A DNA stretch of 64,000 nucleotides. Origin: Leuconostoc kimchii IMSNU 11154. Its GTDB lineage: Bacteria > Bacillota > Bacilli > Lactobacillales > Lactobacillaceae. Position numbers and translations under genes: made by a program. The DNA is taken from contig NC_014136.1 in the NCBI RefSeq assembly GCF_000092505.1, positions 1,634,501-1,698,500 of the forward strand, in the 5' to 3' direction. This document shows positions 1 to 9,303 of the stretch, piece by piece; within the stretch, counting starts at the first letter, position 1; each line of letters starts with the position of its first letter. The notes under the pieces were generated by a model. The model saw only the letters and a list, made by a program, of their open reading frames with translations, did not search any database and was not told the origin of the DNA.

Positions 1-42
1 ATTATTTTTGGCAAAATCGTTATGTTTTTTCAGACGGGATGT

Positions 43-65
43 AAAAGCGCAATAAGCGCTTTTTT
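43..65 (+). terminator. Rho-independent terminator of an upstream gene
   Basis: An 8-bp perfect stem (AAAAGCGC / GCGCTTTT) with the loop AATAA runs into a T tract. It ends a transcript entering from the left of the window and separates it from the recA promoter. Confidence 0.8.
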
Positions 66-92
66 CGTATCATATATTGAAGCGAACACGAA

Positions 93-106
93 CGAACAAT
101 TGTTCG
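93..106 (+). promoter_or_regulatory. LexA (SOS) box of recA
   Basis: CGAACAATTGTTCG is a perfect 14-bp palindrome matching the Gram-positive LexA/DinR operator CGAAC-N4-GTTCG. It lies 14 bp upstream of the recA -35 hexamer, so LexA bound here should repress recA until DNA damage. Confidence 0.92.
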
Positions 107-120
107 CAAAATGCTTGCTT

Positions 121-148
121 TTGACTTTAAAAGCAGGTAAACTAATAT
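121..148 (+). promoter_or_regulatory. recA promoter
   Basis: TTGACT (121-126) and TAATAT (143-148) are separated by 16 bp. A GGAG Shine-Dalgarno follows at 161-164, before the ATG at 177. Confidence 0.75.
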
Positions 149-176
149 AGTAAAGTAAAAGGAGTTAGCCACAGAT

Positions 177-1325
177 ATGGTAACTAAAAAAACGACTAAA
201 AAAGATGATAAAGACAGTCAAGCAAAAGGTCGCAAAGCAGCATTAGATGAAGCGCTAAAGAAAATAGAAAAAAACTTTGGTAAGGGCTCTGTTATGGTAT
301 TGGGAGACAATGCACTAACACAGGTTGAAACTTATCCTTCAGGCTCAGTTAAACTAGATGTTGCATTAGGCGTTGGTGGCTACCCAAAAGGCCGTATTAT
401 TGAAGTTTATGGACCAGAATCATCTGGTAAAACGACAATTGCCTTACATGCTGTTGCAGAAGTACAGAAAGCAGGCGGTACAGCGGCTTATATTGATGCT
501 GAAAATGCTTTGGATGTTAAATATGCCGAAGCATTGGGTGTAAAAAAAGATGAATTATTGCTATCACAACCAGATACTGGTGAACAAGGGTTAGAAATTG
601 CTGATGCGCTAGTTCAATCAGGCGCTGTAGACATGATTGTTGTTGATTCCGTTGCCGCGTTGGTACCTCGTGCCGAAATTGAAGGTGAAATGGGCGATTC
701 TCATGTTGGATTACAAGCACGTCTCATGAGCCAAGCGTTACGTAAATTGGCAGGTACACTAAATCGTACAGGAACAATTGCTATTTTTATTAATCAAATT
801 CGTGAAAAAATTGGCGTGATGTTTGGTAATCCCGAAACAACACCTGGCGGCCGTGCATTGAAATTTTATTCAACAATTCGTTTAGAAGTTCGTCGTTCAA
901 CTCAAATTAAAGATGGTACTGATGTGACCGGAAATTTAACAAAGGTTAAGGTCGTAAAGAATAAGGTAGCACCACCATTCAAAGTTGCTGAAGTTGATAT
1001 TATGTATGGTAAGGGAATCTCTCAGACAGGTGAAATACTAGATCTCGGTGCGGAACAAGAAATCATTAGGAAAGCCGGTGCTTTTTATTATTATAATGAC
1101 ATTAAAGTAGGTCAAGGTCGTGAAAAAGCTAAGGAATTTTTGGATGCACCTGAAAATGCCGAAATGAGACAGGAAATTTATACCAAAGTACGTGATGCTT
1201 TTGGTATAGGAGATGGTGATTCATCAGAGATGTTAGAGTCAGATGATGTGTCTGATTTAGATCAGACGGATACACTAGAACTAGTATCTGATGACGATGA
1301 TTTAACAGATGAACCAATTGTATAA
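177..1325 (+). CDS. recA: RecA recombinase
   Basis: This is RecA, the ATP-dependent strand-exchange protein of homologous recombination and the co-protease that triggers LexA self-cleavage. The 382-residue length fits the family. The Walker A motif GPESSGKT is at residues 79-86, and the typical RecA core follows (the [11 protein letters not shown] stretch, then the [25 protein letters not shown] region split here for brevity). The C-terminal tail after about residue 345 is very acidic, as usual. The start at 177 follows GGAG with 12 nt spacing. The gene is monocistronic: its own SOS promoter lies upstream and a strong terminator lies directly downstream. Confidence 0.99.
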   Translation: MVTKKTTKKDDKDSQAKGRKAALDEALKKIEKNFGKGSVMVLGDNALTQVETYPSGSVKLDVALGVGGYPKGRIIEVYGPESSGKTTIALHAVAEVQKAGGTAAYIDAENALDVKYAEALGVKKDELLLSQPDTGEQGLEIADALVQSGAVDMIVVDSVAALVPRAEIEGEMGDSHVGLQARLMSQALRKLAGTLNRTGTIAIFINQIREKIGVMFGNPETTPGGRALKFYSTIRLEVRRSTQIKDGTDVTGNLTKVKVVKNKVAPPFKVAEVDIMYGKGISQTGEILDLGAEQEIIRKAGAFYYYNDIKVGQGREKAKEFLDAPENAEMRQEIYTKVRDAFGIGDGDSSEMLESDDVSDLDQTDTLELVSDDDDLTDEPIV

Positions 1326-1343
1326 AAACTGTAAAGAATATAT

Positions 1344-1372
1344 GGAAACGCTAGGGCGTTTCCTTTTTTTTT
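1344..1372 (+). terminator. recA terminator
   Basis: An 8-bp stem GGAAACGC / GCGTTTCC with the loop TAGG is followed by nine T residues. Confidence 0.92.
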
Positions 1373-1438
1373 GTTACAATGCAAGTAAATAAACATTTGG
1401 AGAGGAATGCACTTAAACTAATTAAGTGTATGAGGATC

Positions 1439-2128
1439 ATGGCAAAAATTTTAGTAGTGGATGATGAAACTTCAATTTCAACGTTGTTAAAATACAACTT
1501 AGAGCAAAATGGTTATACCGTAACCGTGGCAGCTGACGGTCAGACGGCCTATGAACTGATAGGCAAACAAAATTTTGATGCCATATTGCTTGATCTCATG
1601 TTGCCCGTGATGGATGGGATGACTGTTTTAAAAACGATACGTCAAGATAAAATCAGTACACCAGTGATACTGGTTACTGCAAAAGGTGATGAGTTTGACC
1701 GCGTATTTGGACTTGAATTAGGAGCTGATGACTATATCACAAAGCCGTTTAGTCCACGTGAAGTCATTGCGCGTCTGAAAGCTGTATTAAGGCGTTCGCA
1801 GGTTGATCATCATGAATCAGAACGAACAGATGCGATTAAAATTCAAAATCTAGTTATTGATGATAATAAAAAAGTCGTCACAAAAAATGATAAAATACTG
1901 ACTCTGACACCACGAGAATACGAACTATTGTTGTACTTTTCTCAAAGGGTTGGTCGTGTGATTGATCGTGAAACGATTTTAACAGCGGTATGGGGTTATG
2001 AATTCGTGGGTGAAAGTCGTATGGTTGATATGCATATTAGTAATTTAAGAGAAAAGATTGAGACAAATCCAAAATCACCAGAAGTATTAAAAACAGTTCG
2101 TGGTTTTGGTTATACCATGGTTAATTAA
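1439..2128 (+). CDS. phoP: PhoP/PhoB-type response regulator of the Pho locus
   Basis: OmpR/PhoB-family response regulator of 229 aa. The receiver domain (about 1-120) has the acidic pair D8/D9, phospho-acceptor D52 (LLDLMLP), T80 and K102 (TKPF). The C-terminal winged-helix domain (about 130-229) has the TPREYELL and VWGYEF elements. It should bind the TTTACA repeats in front of the two pstS genes once phosphorylated by the kinase encoded at 3297. I chose 1439 because the family begins MxKILVVDDE; an in-frame ATG at 1430 is possible and longer starts are unlikely. Shine-Dalgarno support is weak (GAGG is only 3-4 nt from the ATG). Confidence 0.93.
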   Translation: MAKILVVDDETSISTLLKYNLEQNGYTVTVAADGQTAYELIGKQNFDAILLDLMLPVMDGMTVLKTIRQDKISTPVILVTAKGDEFDRVFGLELGADDYITKPFSPREVIARLKAVLRRSQVDHHESERTDAIKIQNLVIDDNKKVVTKNDKILTLTPREYELLLYFSQRVGRVIDRETILTAVWGYEFVGESRMVDMHISNLREKIETNPKSPEVLKTVRGFGYTMVN

Positions 2129-2143
2129 GATTGTAAATTTTCC

Positions 2144-2213
2144 TTTACAATGCTTTACTCAATCGTGACAGTTTTGCGAGTGTTTCTTTGACACAGCGTG
2201 CGTAATATATAAC
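2144..2213 (+). promoter_or_regulatory. Pho-box repeats and promoter of the first pstS
   Basis: TTTACA (2144-2149), TTTACT (2154-2159) and GTGACA (2165-2170) form direct repeats spaced 10-11 bp, with TTTGACA at 2187-2193 close to the same register. This is the layout of Firmicute PhoP boxes (TTNACA every 11 bp). A plausible -10 is TATAAC (2208-2213). The exact promoter is uncertain. Confidence 0.6.
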
Positions 2214-2214
2214 T

Positions 2215-2263
2215 TGTAAACAAGGACAGGCACCCAAGAGCCTCTACTACAACCAAGTTTACA
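2215..2263 (+). other. Structured 5' leader of the first pstS
   Basis: TGTAAAC (2215-2221) can pair with GTTTACA (2257-2263), enclosing AGGC (2228-2231) paired with GCCT (2240-2243). There is no T tract, so this is not a terminator. It lies between the putative TSS and the pstS ribosome site; its function is unknown. Confidence 0.4.
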
Positions 2264-2307
2264 TTACATACGCTTCCAAAAGAAGCATAGACAAGGGAGA
2301 ACGAGTC

Positions 2308-3222
2308 ATGAACAAAACAATTGTCGGAATCATTGGTGGTGTCGTTGTTATAGCAGCAGGTGTCGCCATATATACGAATGCCAATTCAGGTAAGAGTACG
2401 GCAAAAAATGAAGCAAGTAAAGCATCGTCAACAAATTTGAGTGGCAAGGTGCTTTCGCTTGGCTCAACTGCTTTGCAACCATTAGCAGAACAAGTTGGTA
2501 CATCATTCCAGGAAAAAAATCCCGGTGTCACAATTACAGTTCAAGGCGGCGGTTCTGGTGCTGGTTTGAGTCAAGTAGCTAGTGGTTCAGCGCAAATCGG
2601 TAATTCTGATGTCTTTGCGGAAGAAAAAGAAGGTGTTGACGCTTCTAAGTTGAAAGATCATCAGGTAGCAGTTGTTGGTATTGCACCAGTAGTCAATTCG
2701 GATGTGCAAGTTGCTAACATTTCTAAGGAACAACTACGTGATATCTTTACTGGTAAGATTACCAACTGGAAATCTGTTGGTGGTAAAGATGAAAAAATTG
2801 TCGTTATTAACCGTGCAACTGGATCAGGTACACGAGCAGTATTTGAGAAAAATGTGTTAGATGGTCAAAATGCAGTGCAATCAACAGAACAAGATTCTAA
2901 TGGTACGGTGCAGAAAATAGTTTCTACCACACCGGGGTCTATTTCATACTTAGCCTTTGCTTATTTAGATGCTTCAGGTATTAAGGCATTAAATATTGAC
3001 AAAGTAACACCAGATAAGAAAAATGTTGAAGATAATTCGTGGCCAATTTGGGCATATGAACATATGTATACCAAGGGTGAACCTACAGGTGCAACAAAGG
3101 CATTCTTAGCCTACTTTACAACAAAAGACGTGCAGAAGACAATTGTGCCTAAATTGGGTTATATTGGATTAACTGACATGAAAGTGACTCGTGATGCAAC
3201 TGGTAAAGTGACTAATAAATAA
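2308..3222 (+). CDS. pstS: Phosphate-binding protein PstS (first copy)
   Basis: Extracytoplasmic substrate-binding protein of the high-affinity phosphate ABC transporter (304 aa). The N-terminus has a hydrophobic helix (about residues 4-23). The PBP-like fold follows, with phosphate-contact motifs LGSTALQPL (about 51-59), a GGGSGAGLSQV loop and NRATGSGTRAVFE (about 168-180). Unlike many Gram-positive PstS proteins it has no lipobox cysteine, so it would be either cleaved or held by an uncleaved N-terminal helix. GGGAG lies 9 nt before the ATG. A terminator directly follows, so this copy can be expressed alone from its Pho-box promoter. About half of the residues match the second copy at 4750. 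Confidence 0.95.
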   Translation: MNKTIVGIIGGVVVIAAGVAIYTNANSGKSTAKNEASKASSTNLSGKVLSLGSTALQPLAEQVGTSFQEKNPGVTITVQGGGSGAGLSQVASGSAQIGNSDVFAEEKEGVDASKLKDHQVAVVGIAPVVNSDVQVANISKEQLRDIFTGKITNWKSVGGKDEKIVVINRATGSGTRAVFEKNVLDGQNAVQSTEQDSNGTVQKIVSTTPGSISYLAFAYLDASGIKALNIDKVTPDKKNVEDNSWPIWAYEHMYTKGEPTGATKAFLAYFTTKDVQKTIVPKLGYIGLTDMKVTRDATGKVTNK

Positions 3223-3244
3223 ATCAGATATCAATATAAATACG

Positions 3245-3269
3245 AAAATCCGCGCAGGCGGATTTTTTT
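3245..3269 (+). terminator. Terminator between pstS and the kinase gene
   Basis: A 9-bp stem AAAATCCGC / GCGGATTTT with the loop GCAG ends in a T tract. It would limit read-through from the strongly induced pstS into phoR. Confidence 0.9.
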
Positions 3270-3296
3270 GTTATGATAGTTATATTGGAGTAGTTT

Positions 3297-4652
3297 ATGA
3301 AAAAAAAAATCTTGAAATATCTATCATTTTTAGCAGTTAATATGATTATGACAGGCTTGTTGGACAGCATGATAACTTTTACTAATCATCAACGACTTAT
3401 TGTAGTTAGTGTCATGATTATTGCGGCAGTGTTTGAAATGTGGTTAGCAACACTTTGGGAGAACAGTCAGCAGCAAGCGTTGCGCGTGATGCAAAAAAGA
3501 ATACAGTCAACGATAGCAGGAAATATACCGCGTGAAGTTTTAGTCGAACCAGGATCGTCATATGATGCATTGATTCGACAGTTTAATGTTTTACAAAACT
3601 ATATTTATCATACACAACAAGCAGCACAAAGAGACGTGACAAATTATCAATCATTACTTGCAAGTTTGCCTGTGGGTGTCATTAATGTGAATCGGCAACA
3701 TGTCATTGATGTTTTTAATGAAACGGCAGCTAATTTGTTAGGTATTGCTAGACCGACAACACCAATTGCCGAAAGTTTAGTTATTCGCCAATTTACACTT
3801 TCGGAACTAATCACACAAACCTTTAATACAAAGCAGCATCAACAATCAATTTTGAATTTACAAATTGCTGGTGAGGTAAAGCAGTATGAAGTGAGTACGT
3901 TATATCATCAAGGGGATTTGCAACATGCGGAAGTCATGATTATTTTATATGATCTTACTTCTGTTTTACAAGCTGAGCGTATGCAGTCAGATTTTTTAGC
4001 CAATGCGTCGCATGAATTAAAAACACCACTAACTGCAATTACTGGATTTGTCGAAACGTTACAAGGTCCAGCAGGCGAATCACTTGAAACGCGGCAACAG
4101 TTTCTTGGCATTGTAGCTGAGGAAGCGCAACGCCTAACATCACTTGTTAGTGATATTTTGTCGTTATCACGTGTCCAACAAAAAAGTGAAGCAGTGTCTC
4201 TTGAAATGGCAGTTCATGACATGGTAAATGATCAGTGGCAACATGTTCAGACATTAGCCAGTGTGAAACATGTCGCTCTCAAAAATGATGTGCCTTCTGA
4301 TTTTTTTGTTAGGGGTTTTAAAAATGATATGGCAACTATTCTACAAAATTTGATTGTTAATGCGGTCAAGTATAACAAGCCAAACGGTCATATTTTAATC
4401 ACAGCTTATAAAGATCACCAACACTGGCAAATTAATGTGAAAGATACAGGTATTGGTATTCCAAAGAATCAACAGTCTCGTATTTTTGAACGTTTTTATC
4501 GTGGGGATGAATCACGTCAACGCACGATTGCCAGCGGTACAGGTCTTGGGTTATCTATTGTAAATGAAATTGTCAGGAAACATAATGGTGATTTAAAGGT
4601 GAATTCTCAAGTCGGCGTTGGGACGACGATTAGTGTCACTTTACCTTTGTAA
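3297..4652 (+). CDS. phoR: PhoR-type sensor histidine kinase
   Basis: Membrane histidine kinase (451 aa) that should phosphorylate the regulator encoded at 1439. Two N-terminal membrane helices (about 7-28 and 33-53) enclose only a few outside residues, so it probably senses through the Pst/PhoU complex rather than by binding phosphate itself. A linker/PAS-like region (about 105-215) leads to the H-box SHELKTP with H239. The ATPase domain follows: N-box NLIVNAVKYNKP, G1 DTGIGIP, F-box FERFYRG and G2 GTGLGLSIV. GGAG precedes the start by about 8 nt. Its position between two pstS genes, rather than next to its regulator, is unusual. Confidence 0.92.
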   Translation: MKKKILKYLSFLAVNMIMTGLLDSMITFTNHQRLIVVSVMIIAAVFEMWLATLWENSQQQALRVMQKRIQSTIAGNIPREVLVEPGSSYDALIRQFNVLQNYIYHTQQAAQRDVTNYQSLLASLPVGVINVNRQHVIDVFNETAANLLGIARPTTPIAESLVIRQFTLSELITQTFNTKQHQQSILNLQIAGEVKQYEVSTLYHQGDLQHAEVMIILYDLTSVLQAERMQSDFLANASHELKTPLTAITGFVETLQGPAGESLETRQQFLGIVAEEAQRLTSLVSDILSLSRVQQKSEAVSLEMAVHDMVNDQWQHVQTLASVKHVALKNDVPSDFFVRGFKNDMATILQNLIVNAVKYNKPNGHILITAYKDHQHWQINVKDTGIGIPKNQQSRIFERFYRGDESRQRTIASGTGLGLSIVNEIVRKHNGDLKVNSQVGVGTTISVTLPL

Positions 4653-4660
4653 GTTTCTTC

Positions 4661-4714
4661 TTTACACAATCTTTACAAAACATCGTTGTTACTTTTACAT
4701 CGTTCTAAGATAAT
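4661..4714 (+). promoter_or_regulatory. Pho-box array and promoter of the pstS2-pstCAB-phoU operon
   Basis: TTTACA occurs at 4661-4666, 4672-4677 and 4694-4699, that is at 0, 11 and 33 bp, with a degenerate unit at 4683. This exact 11-bp register is that of Firmicute PhoP boxes. The promoter TTGTTA (4686-4691), 17 bp, GATAAT (4709-4714) overlaps the array, which suggests direct activation by phosphorylated PhoP. Confidence 0.8.
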
Positions 4715-4749
4715 AAAGATGTAGTAGTTAAATCTTGGGAGGCATTATC

Positions 4750-5631
4750 ATGTCGAAATCACATCGCGGCGCGATTGTATCAACAATTGTAGCTGTGGGT
4801 ATTGTGGCGGTATTTGGAACCGCTTATGCAGCACGAGATAAAGGTGCCACGAGCACATCAATCACGGCTGTCGGATCAACGGCGTTGCAACCACTCGTTG
4901 AGGCTGCCGGTGAAGAGTATGCAAAAGCAAACTTAGGCACATTTATAAATGTGCAAGGTGGCGGAACCGGTACAGGGCTAAGTCAGGTATCTCAGGGCGC
5001 TGTTGATCTTGGTAATTCAGATGTTTTTGCCGAGGAAAAAGAGGGCATTAATGCTAAAAAATTAGTGGATCACCAGGTTGCTGTTGTGGGTATTGCACCT
5101 CTTTTAAATAAAACTAATGGCATAAAAAATCTATCAACTGCCCAATTAAAAGCTATATTTACTGGCAAAGTAACTAATTGGCGTCAACTGGGTGGTGAAA
5201 ATCAAAAAATTATTATTATTAATCGTGCGGCAGGGTCTGGTACACGAGCCACATTTGAAAAATGGGGCTTACAGGGTGCACAGAGTATCCAAGCGCAGGA
5301 ACAAGATTCGTCTGGTATGGTCAGATCAATTGTTGCAACAACACCAGGAGCAATATCATATACAGCTTTTGGGTATATTGACAAAACAGTCGTGGCAGCA
5401 TCAGTGAATAATATACAACCGACAAATAAAAATGTTTCAAATGGTCAGTATCCTATCTGGTCTTACGAGCATGTCTATACAAATGGGGAACCAAGTAAAC
5501 CTGTCGCCAAGTTTTTGGATTATCTCATGTCAAAAGATATTCAAAGTACATTGGTGCCAAAATTAGGTTACATCTCTATACATGATATGCATATTACCCG
5601 ACAGGTAAACGGTAAAGTCGTTGAAAGATAA
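4750..5631 (+). CDS. pstS: Phosphate-binding protein PstS (second copy)
   Basis: Second phosphate-binding protein (293 aa), same fold as the copy at 2308. It has a signal peptide (hydrophobic about 8-25, possible cleavage after GTAYA) and no lipobox cysteine. Phosphate-site motifs are VGSTALQPL, GGGTGTGLSQV and NRAAGSGTRATFE. The ATG at 4750 is chosen over an upstream in-frame start at 4735 because GGGAGG (4737-4742) sits 7 nt before it. This copy leads the pstC-pstA-pstB-pstB-phoU run, with no terminator before pstC. The two copies may differ in affinity or in timing; that is inference. Confidence 0.95.
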   Translation: MSKSHRGAIVSTIVAVGIVAVFGTAYAARDKGATSTSITAVGSTALQPLVEAAGEEYAKANLGTFINVQGGGTGTGLSQVSQGAVDLGNSDVFAEEKEGINAKKLVDHQVAVVGIAPLLNKTNGIKNLSTAQLKAIFTGKVTNWRQLGGENQKIIIINRAAGSGTRATFEKWGLQGAQSIQAQEQDSSGMVRSIVATTPGAISYTAFGYIDKTVVAASVNNIQPTNKNVSNGQYPIWSYEHVYTNGEPSKPVAKFLDYLMSKDIQSTLVPKLGYISIHDMHITRQVNGKVVER

Positions 5632-5755
5632 TTTGAAACCGATAAACATTAATTAATTATTAGAATGGAACAATTAAAAAAATGCGTCTCATATCTTTTT
5701 AAGCAGTACAAATAACGTACGTATTTAAAACGATGTTTGATGTAATGGAGATAAA

Positions 5756-6679
5756 ATGGATAACATTACACAGAAGTTGATGCAAAAATCTGAATCAACA
5801 AAAAAAGATTCGTTAGGAAAGATGATCAGTTTAGCGGCTCTGATCCTGATTGTAATTGTGGTTGTTTCAATATTTGCCTTTGTTATGAGTCGTGGATTAT
5901 CAACATTTATTACAGGTGGCGTCCATGTTAAAGACTTTTTATTTGGTTCAACATGGAATCCGTCGGTTGTTAATCCGCAAACAAAGCAGCCATATATCGG
6001 TGCATTGCCAATGATCATTGGCTCATTCTTAGTTACATTTTTGGCAGCAATTATAGCAACGCCTTTTGCTATAGGCACATCATTATTTATGACTGAGATT
6101 GCACAAAAACGTGGTGCAAAAATTATGCAACCTGTTATTGAGTTGTTAGTCGGTATTCCATCTGTTGTTTATGGATTTATTGGTTTAACTGTTGTTGTGC
6201 CAACTATTCGTCATATATTTGGCGGTTCAGGTTTTGGTATTTTATCGGGTACAATTGTACTTTTTGTTATGATTTTACCAACAATTACATCTATGACCGT
6301 TGATACTTTGAAATCTGTTCCGAGACATTATCGAGAATCGGCATTAGCTATAGGCGCAACGCGGTGGCAGATGATATATAAGGTTGTTCTACGTGCCGCA
6401 ACACCTGGTATTTTAACAGCAATCGTTTTCGGTATGGCGCGTGCGTTTGGTGAGGCTTTAGCCGTGCAAATGGTTATTGGTAATGCGGCATTGATGCCAC
6501 ATAACTTGATATCACCAGCTTCAACATTAACATCAGTATTAACAATGGGAATTGGTAACACTGTCATGGGATCATTGCAAAATGATGTTTTGTGGACATT
6601 GGCGATGATTCTACTCCTAATGTCATTGGTATTTAACTTAATTGTTCGTGCGATTGGACGTAAAGGAGAAATGAAATAA
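5756..6679 (+). CDS. pstC: Phosphate ABC transporter permease PstC
   Basis: Inner-membrane permease half of the Pst transporter (307 aa, about six helices). The EAA-type loop that contacts PstB is visible as RESALAIGATRWQMIYKVVLR near residues 199-217. A first helix lies at about 24-46 and an external loop carries TWNPSVVNPQTKQPYIGALPM. GGAG precedes the ATG. The stop codon overlaps the pstA start by one base (TAATG), which indicates translational coupling. Confidence 0.96.
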   Translation: MDNITQKLMQKSESTKKDSLGKMISLAALILIVIVVVSIFAFVMSRGLSTFITGGVHVKDFLFGSTWNPSVVNPQTKQPYIGALPMIIGSFLVTFLAAIIATPFAIGTSLFMTEIAQKRGAKIMQPVIELLVGIPSVVYGFIGLTVVVPTIRHIFGGSGFGILSGTIVLFVMILPTITSMTVDTLKSVPRHYRESALAIGATRWQMIYKVVLRAATPGILTAIVFGMARAFGEALAVQMVIGNAALMPHNLISPASTLTSVLTMGIGNTVMGSLQNDVLWTLAMILLLMSLVFNLIVRAIGRKGEMK

Positions 6680-7563
6680 TGAATGCAAAAACTGCTGATA
6701 AAATAGCAACGGGCGTGATTTATGCAATTTCTGCTATTGTGGCGCTAATTTTGATTGCGATGCTTGCCTTCATCTTGGTAAGAGGTGTACCGCACTTATC
6801 TTGGCATTTCTTAACTTCACCAGCAAAGGCCTTTGAGGCTGGCGGCGGTATTGGTATCCAGCTTTTTAATTCGTTTTATTTGCTCATTTTAGCAATGCTC
6901 ATTAGCTTTCCAATTGCTTTAGGGGCGGCTATTTATTTGAATGAATATGCTAAAAAAAGTAAGTTTACAACAGTGGTGCGTACAGCAATTGAAATTTTAA
7001 GCTCGTTACCATCAGTTGTTGTTGGCTTGTTTGGTTTCTTGATATTTGTTGTACAATTCCATTTTGGATTCTCAATTTTATCCGGTGCGATTGCGTTGAC
7101 TTTCTTTAACTTACCCTTGTTGACCCGATCAATCGAAACGAGTTTAGCACAAATTCCTGACCTTCAACGAGAAGCTGGGTCAGCTCTTGGCTTATCACGT
7201 TGGGAAACCGTCATTCATGTGATTTTGCCAGCTGCTGTGCCATCAATAGTTACGGGTGTGGTTTTGTCAGCTGGTCGTGTTTTCGGTGAAGCAGCCGCCT
7301 TGATTTACACAGCAGGACAATCAGCTCCAGCATTGAATTTTGCTGATTGGAATCCATTTAACATTGCTAGCCCGTTGAGTCCAATGCGTCCTGCTGAAAC
7401 TTTGGCTGTTCATATTTGGAAAATTAATTCTGAAGGCATTATGCCGGATTTAGATGCAGTTTCTGCTGGTGCTTCCGCAGTTCTGATTATTGTTGTGTTG
7501 CTATTTAACTTGAGTGCTCGAAAAATTGGTGCACAGCTTTACAAAAAACTGACAAGTGCCTAA
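6679..7563 (+). CDS. pstA: Phosphate ABC transporter permease PstA
   Basis: Second permease of the Pst complex (294 aa, about six helices). The coupling loop reads REAGSALGLSRWETVIHVILPAA around residues 165-187, matching the family. AAAGGAG inside the end of pstC serves as its ribosome site. A 96-nt gap to pstB contains a small TGAC...GTCA hairpin but no terminator, so the operon continues. Confidence 0.96.
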   Translation: MNAKTADKIATGVIYAISAIVALILIAMLAFILVRGVPHLSWHFLTSPAKAFEAGGGIGIQLFNSFYLLILAMLISFPIALGAAIYLNEYAKKSKFTTVVRTAIEILSSLPSVVVGLFGFLIFVVQFHFGFSILSGAIALTFFNLPLLTRSIETSLAQIPDLQREAGSALGLSRWETVIHVILPAAVPSIVTGVVLSAGRVFGEAAALIYTAGQSAPALNFADWNPFNIASPLSPMRPAETLAVHIWKINSEGIMPDLDAVSAGASAVLIIVVLLFNLSARKIGAQLYKKLTSA

Positions 7564-7659
7564 CGATATGTAGGCGAAGCCGTTTGTATGACGCCGGTCA
7601 TTTAATAGCACGACAGCAGTATTGTCAATACCTCAAATAATTAGAGTAACGGAGAAAAA

Positions 7660-8499
7660 ATGGCTAATAACATTGATTTAAAACCAGTGAGCGAGTTCAT
7701 TACTGAAAATGCGCCAGAGCGTTTCATTGTTGACATGAACTCTGACAAGCATGAAATTGCGATTTCAACAAAAGATTTACAAGTTTATTATGGTGATAAT
7801 TTAGCATTGAGTGAAGGCGATTTATCTTTTGAACGCTATAAAATTACAAGCTTAGTAGGTGCATCTGGCTCAGGTAAGTCAACATTTTTGCGCTCTTTAA
7901 ATCGCATGAATGATAGTGTTGCCACAGTTAATGGTAATATTATGTATCGTGGTGTTGATATTAATACAAAAGCAATTGACGTTTATGAAATGCGCCGTCA
8001 TATTGGTATGGTTTTTCAAAGACCCAATCCTTTTGCAAAATCAATTTACAATAACATTACATTTGCCTTAACGCAACGTGATCACTATACTAAGCAAGAA
8101 CTTGATGAAATTGTTGAAACAAGTTTAAAACAAGCAGCATTATGGGACCAAGTTAAGGATGAGTTGGATAAGTCGGCGCTAGCTTTGTCTGGTGGGCAGG
8201 CACAACGTCTAGTAATTGCTCGTGCGTTAGCTCTAAAACCGGATATTTTGTTGCTAGATGAACCATCAAGTGCTCTTGATCCAATATCTTCTGCCCAAGT
8301 GGAAGATACATTATTGGAATTAAAAAATCAGTATACAATTATTATCGTGACTCACAATATGCAACAAGCAGCACGTATCAGTGATTACACAGCGTTTTTC
8401 CACATGGGTAAGGTCATAGAGTATGATTTGACACGCAAGATTTTTACGCGACCAAAAGTAGCATTGACAAATGATTACATTTCGGGGAACTTCGGATGA
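7660..8499 (+). CDS. pstB: Phosphate ABC transporter ATPase PstB (first copy)
   Basis: Cytoplasmic ATPase of the Pst transporter (279 aa). Walker A is GASGSGKST, the Q-loop follows [11 protein letters not shown], the signature is LSGGQAQR and Walker B is [12 protein letters not shown], followed by the switch histidine in VTHN. An N-terminal extension of about 30 residues precedes the ATPase core. The stop overlaps the start of the second pstB by 4 bp (ATGA). RPNPF instead of the usual QPNPF in the Q-loop glutamine position (VFQR versus VFQQ) still retains the catalytic Q-loop glutamine. Confidence 0.96.
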   Translation: MANNIDLKPVSEFITENAPERFIVDMNSDKHEIAISTKDLQVYYGDNLALSEGDLSFERYKITSLVGASGSGKSTFLRSLNRMNDSVATVNGNIMYRGVDINTKAIDVYEMRRHIGMVFQRPNPFAKSIYNNITFALTQRDHYTKQELDEIVETSLKQAALWDQVKDELDKSALALSGGQAQRLVIARALALKPDILLLDEPSSALDPISSAQVEDTLLELKNQYTIIIVTHNMQQAARISDYTAFFHMGKVIEYDLTRKIFTRPKVALTNDYISGNFG

Positions 8500-9266
8500 C
8501 AGATATTAAACAAGACAATATACTTGAAACACGAGATGTTAAATTATGGTACGGTCAAAAAGAAGCACTGCATGGGATTAATCTTAATTTCCCTAAAAAA
8601 GGGATTACTGCTTTGATTGGACCTTCGGGATCAGGTAAGTCAACTTATTTACGTGCTTTAAATCGGATGCATGACTTAGAAGATAATGTGACAGTGACTG
8701 GAACATTTGATTTTAATGGGACAGATATTTATGCACCAACAACAGACACAGTTGATTTGCGTAAACAAATTGGGATGGTTTTCCAACAACCTAATCCGTT
8801 TCCATTCTCTATTTATGAAAATGTTGCTTTTGGTTTAAAATTGGCAGGAATTAAAGATAAAGCAGTACTTGATGAGGCAGTTGAAAAATCTTTGAAGCAA
8901 TCATCTGTTTGGGAAGAAGTAAAAGATGATTTGCATAAGTCAGCGTTAGGGCTATCTGGTGGACAACAACAGCGTGTATCGCTGGCACGTGTTTTGGCTA
9001 CAGCCCCAGACTTATTATTATTGGATGAGCCGACCTCTGCTTTAGACCCAGTTTCTAGTCATAATATTGAAGAAACACTCTTGAACTTGCGTGACGATTA
9101 TGCGATGATTATTGTTACACACTCGATGTCTCAAGCTTCAAGAATATCGGACCGGACCGCTTTCTTTTTAAGTGGTGATTTAATTGAAGTTGATGCAACT
9201 AAGCATATTTTCTTAAATCCGCAAAGACAAGAGACACAAGACTATGTCAGTGGTCGATTTGGATAA
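8496..9266 (+). CDS. pstB: Phosphate ABC transporter ATPase PstB (second copy)
   Basis: Second ATPase (256 aa) with Walker [21 protein letters not shown], signature LSGGQQQR, Walker [13 protein letters not shown] and VTHS. The switch histidine is present. Tandem pstB genes are common in lactic acid bacteria; the two proteins could form a heterodimer or serve the two PstS forms, which cannot be decided from sequence. It is translationally coupled to the first copy by the ATGA overlap. Confidence 0.96.
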   Translation: MTDIKQDNILETRDVKLWYGQKEALHGINLNFPKKGITALIGPSGSGKSTYLRALNRMHDLEDNVTVTGTFDFNGTDIYAPTTDTVDLRKQIGMVFQQPNPFPFSIYENVAFGLKLAGIKDKAVLDEAVEKSLKQSSVWEEVKDDLHKSALGLSGGQQQRVSLARVLATAPDLLLLDEPTSALDPVSSHNIEETLLNLRDDYAMIIVTHSMSQASRISDRTAFFLSGDLIEVDATKHIFLNPQRQETQDYVSGRFG

Positions 9267-9303
9267 TTAATTGGCTCATATATTTATGAAGAGGAGAAAC
9301 AAC

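Noticed and set aside
1407-1421. Four-codon ORF (MHLN) before the response regulator as an attenuator peptide
   Set aside because: The Shine-Dalgarno spacing is too short and there is no alternative stem structure around it.
2308-2400. Lipobox in PstS
   Set aside because: No cysteine follows the N-terminal hydrophobic segment in either PstS, so a lipoprotein call is not supported.
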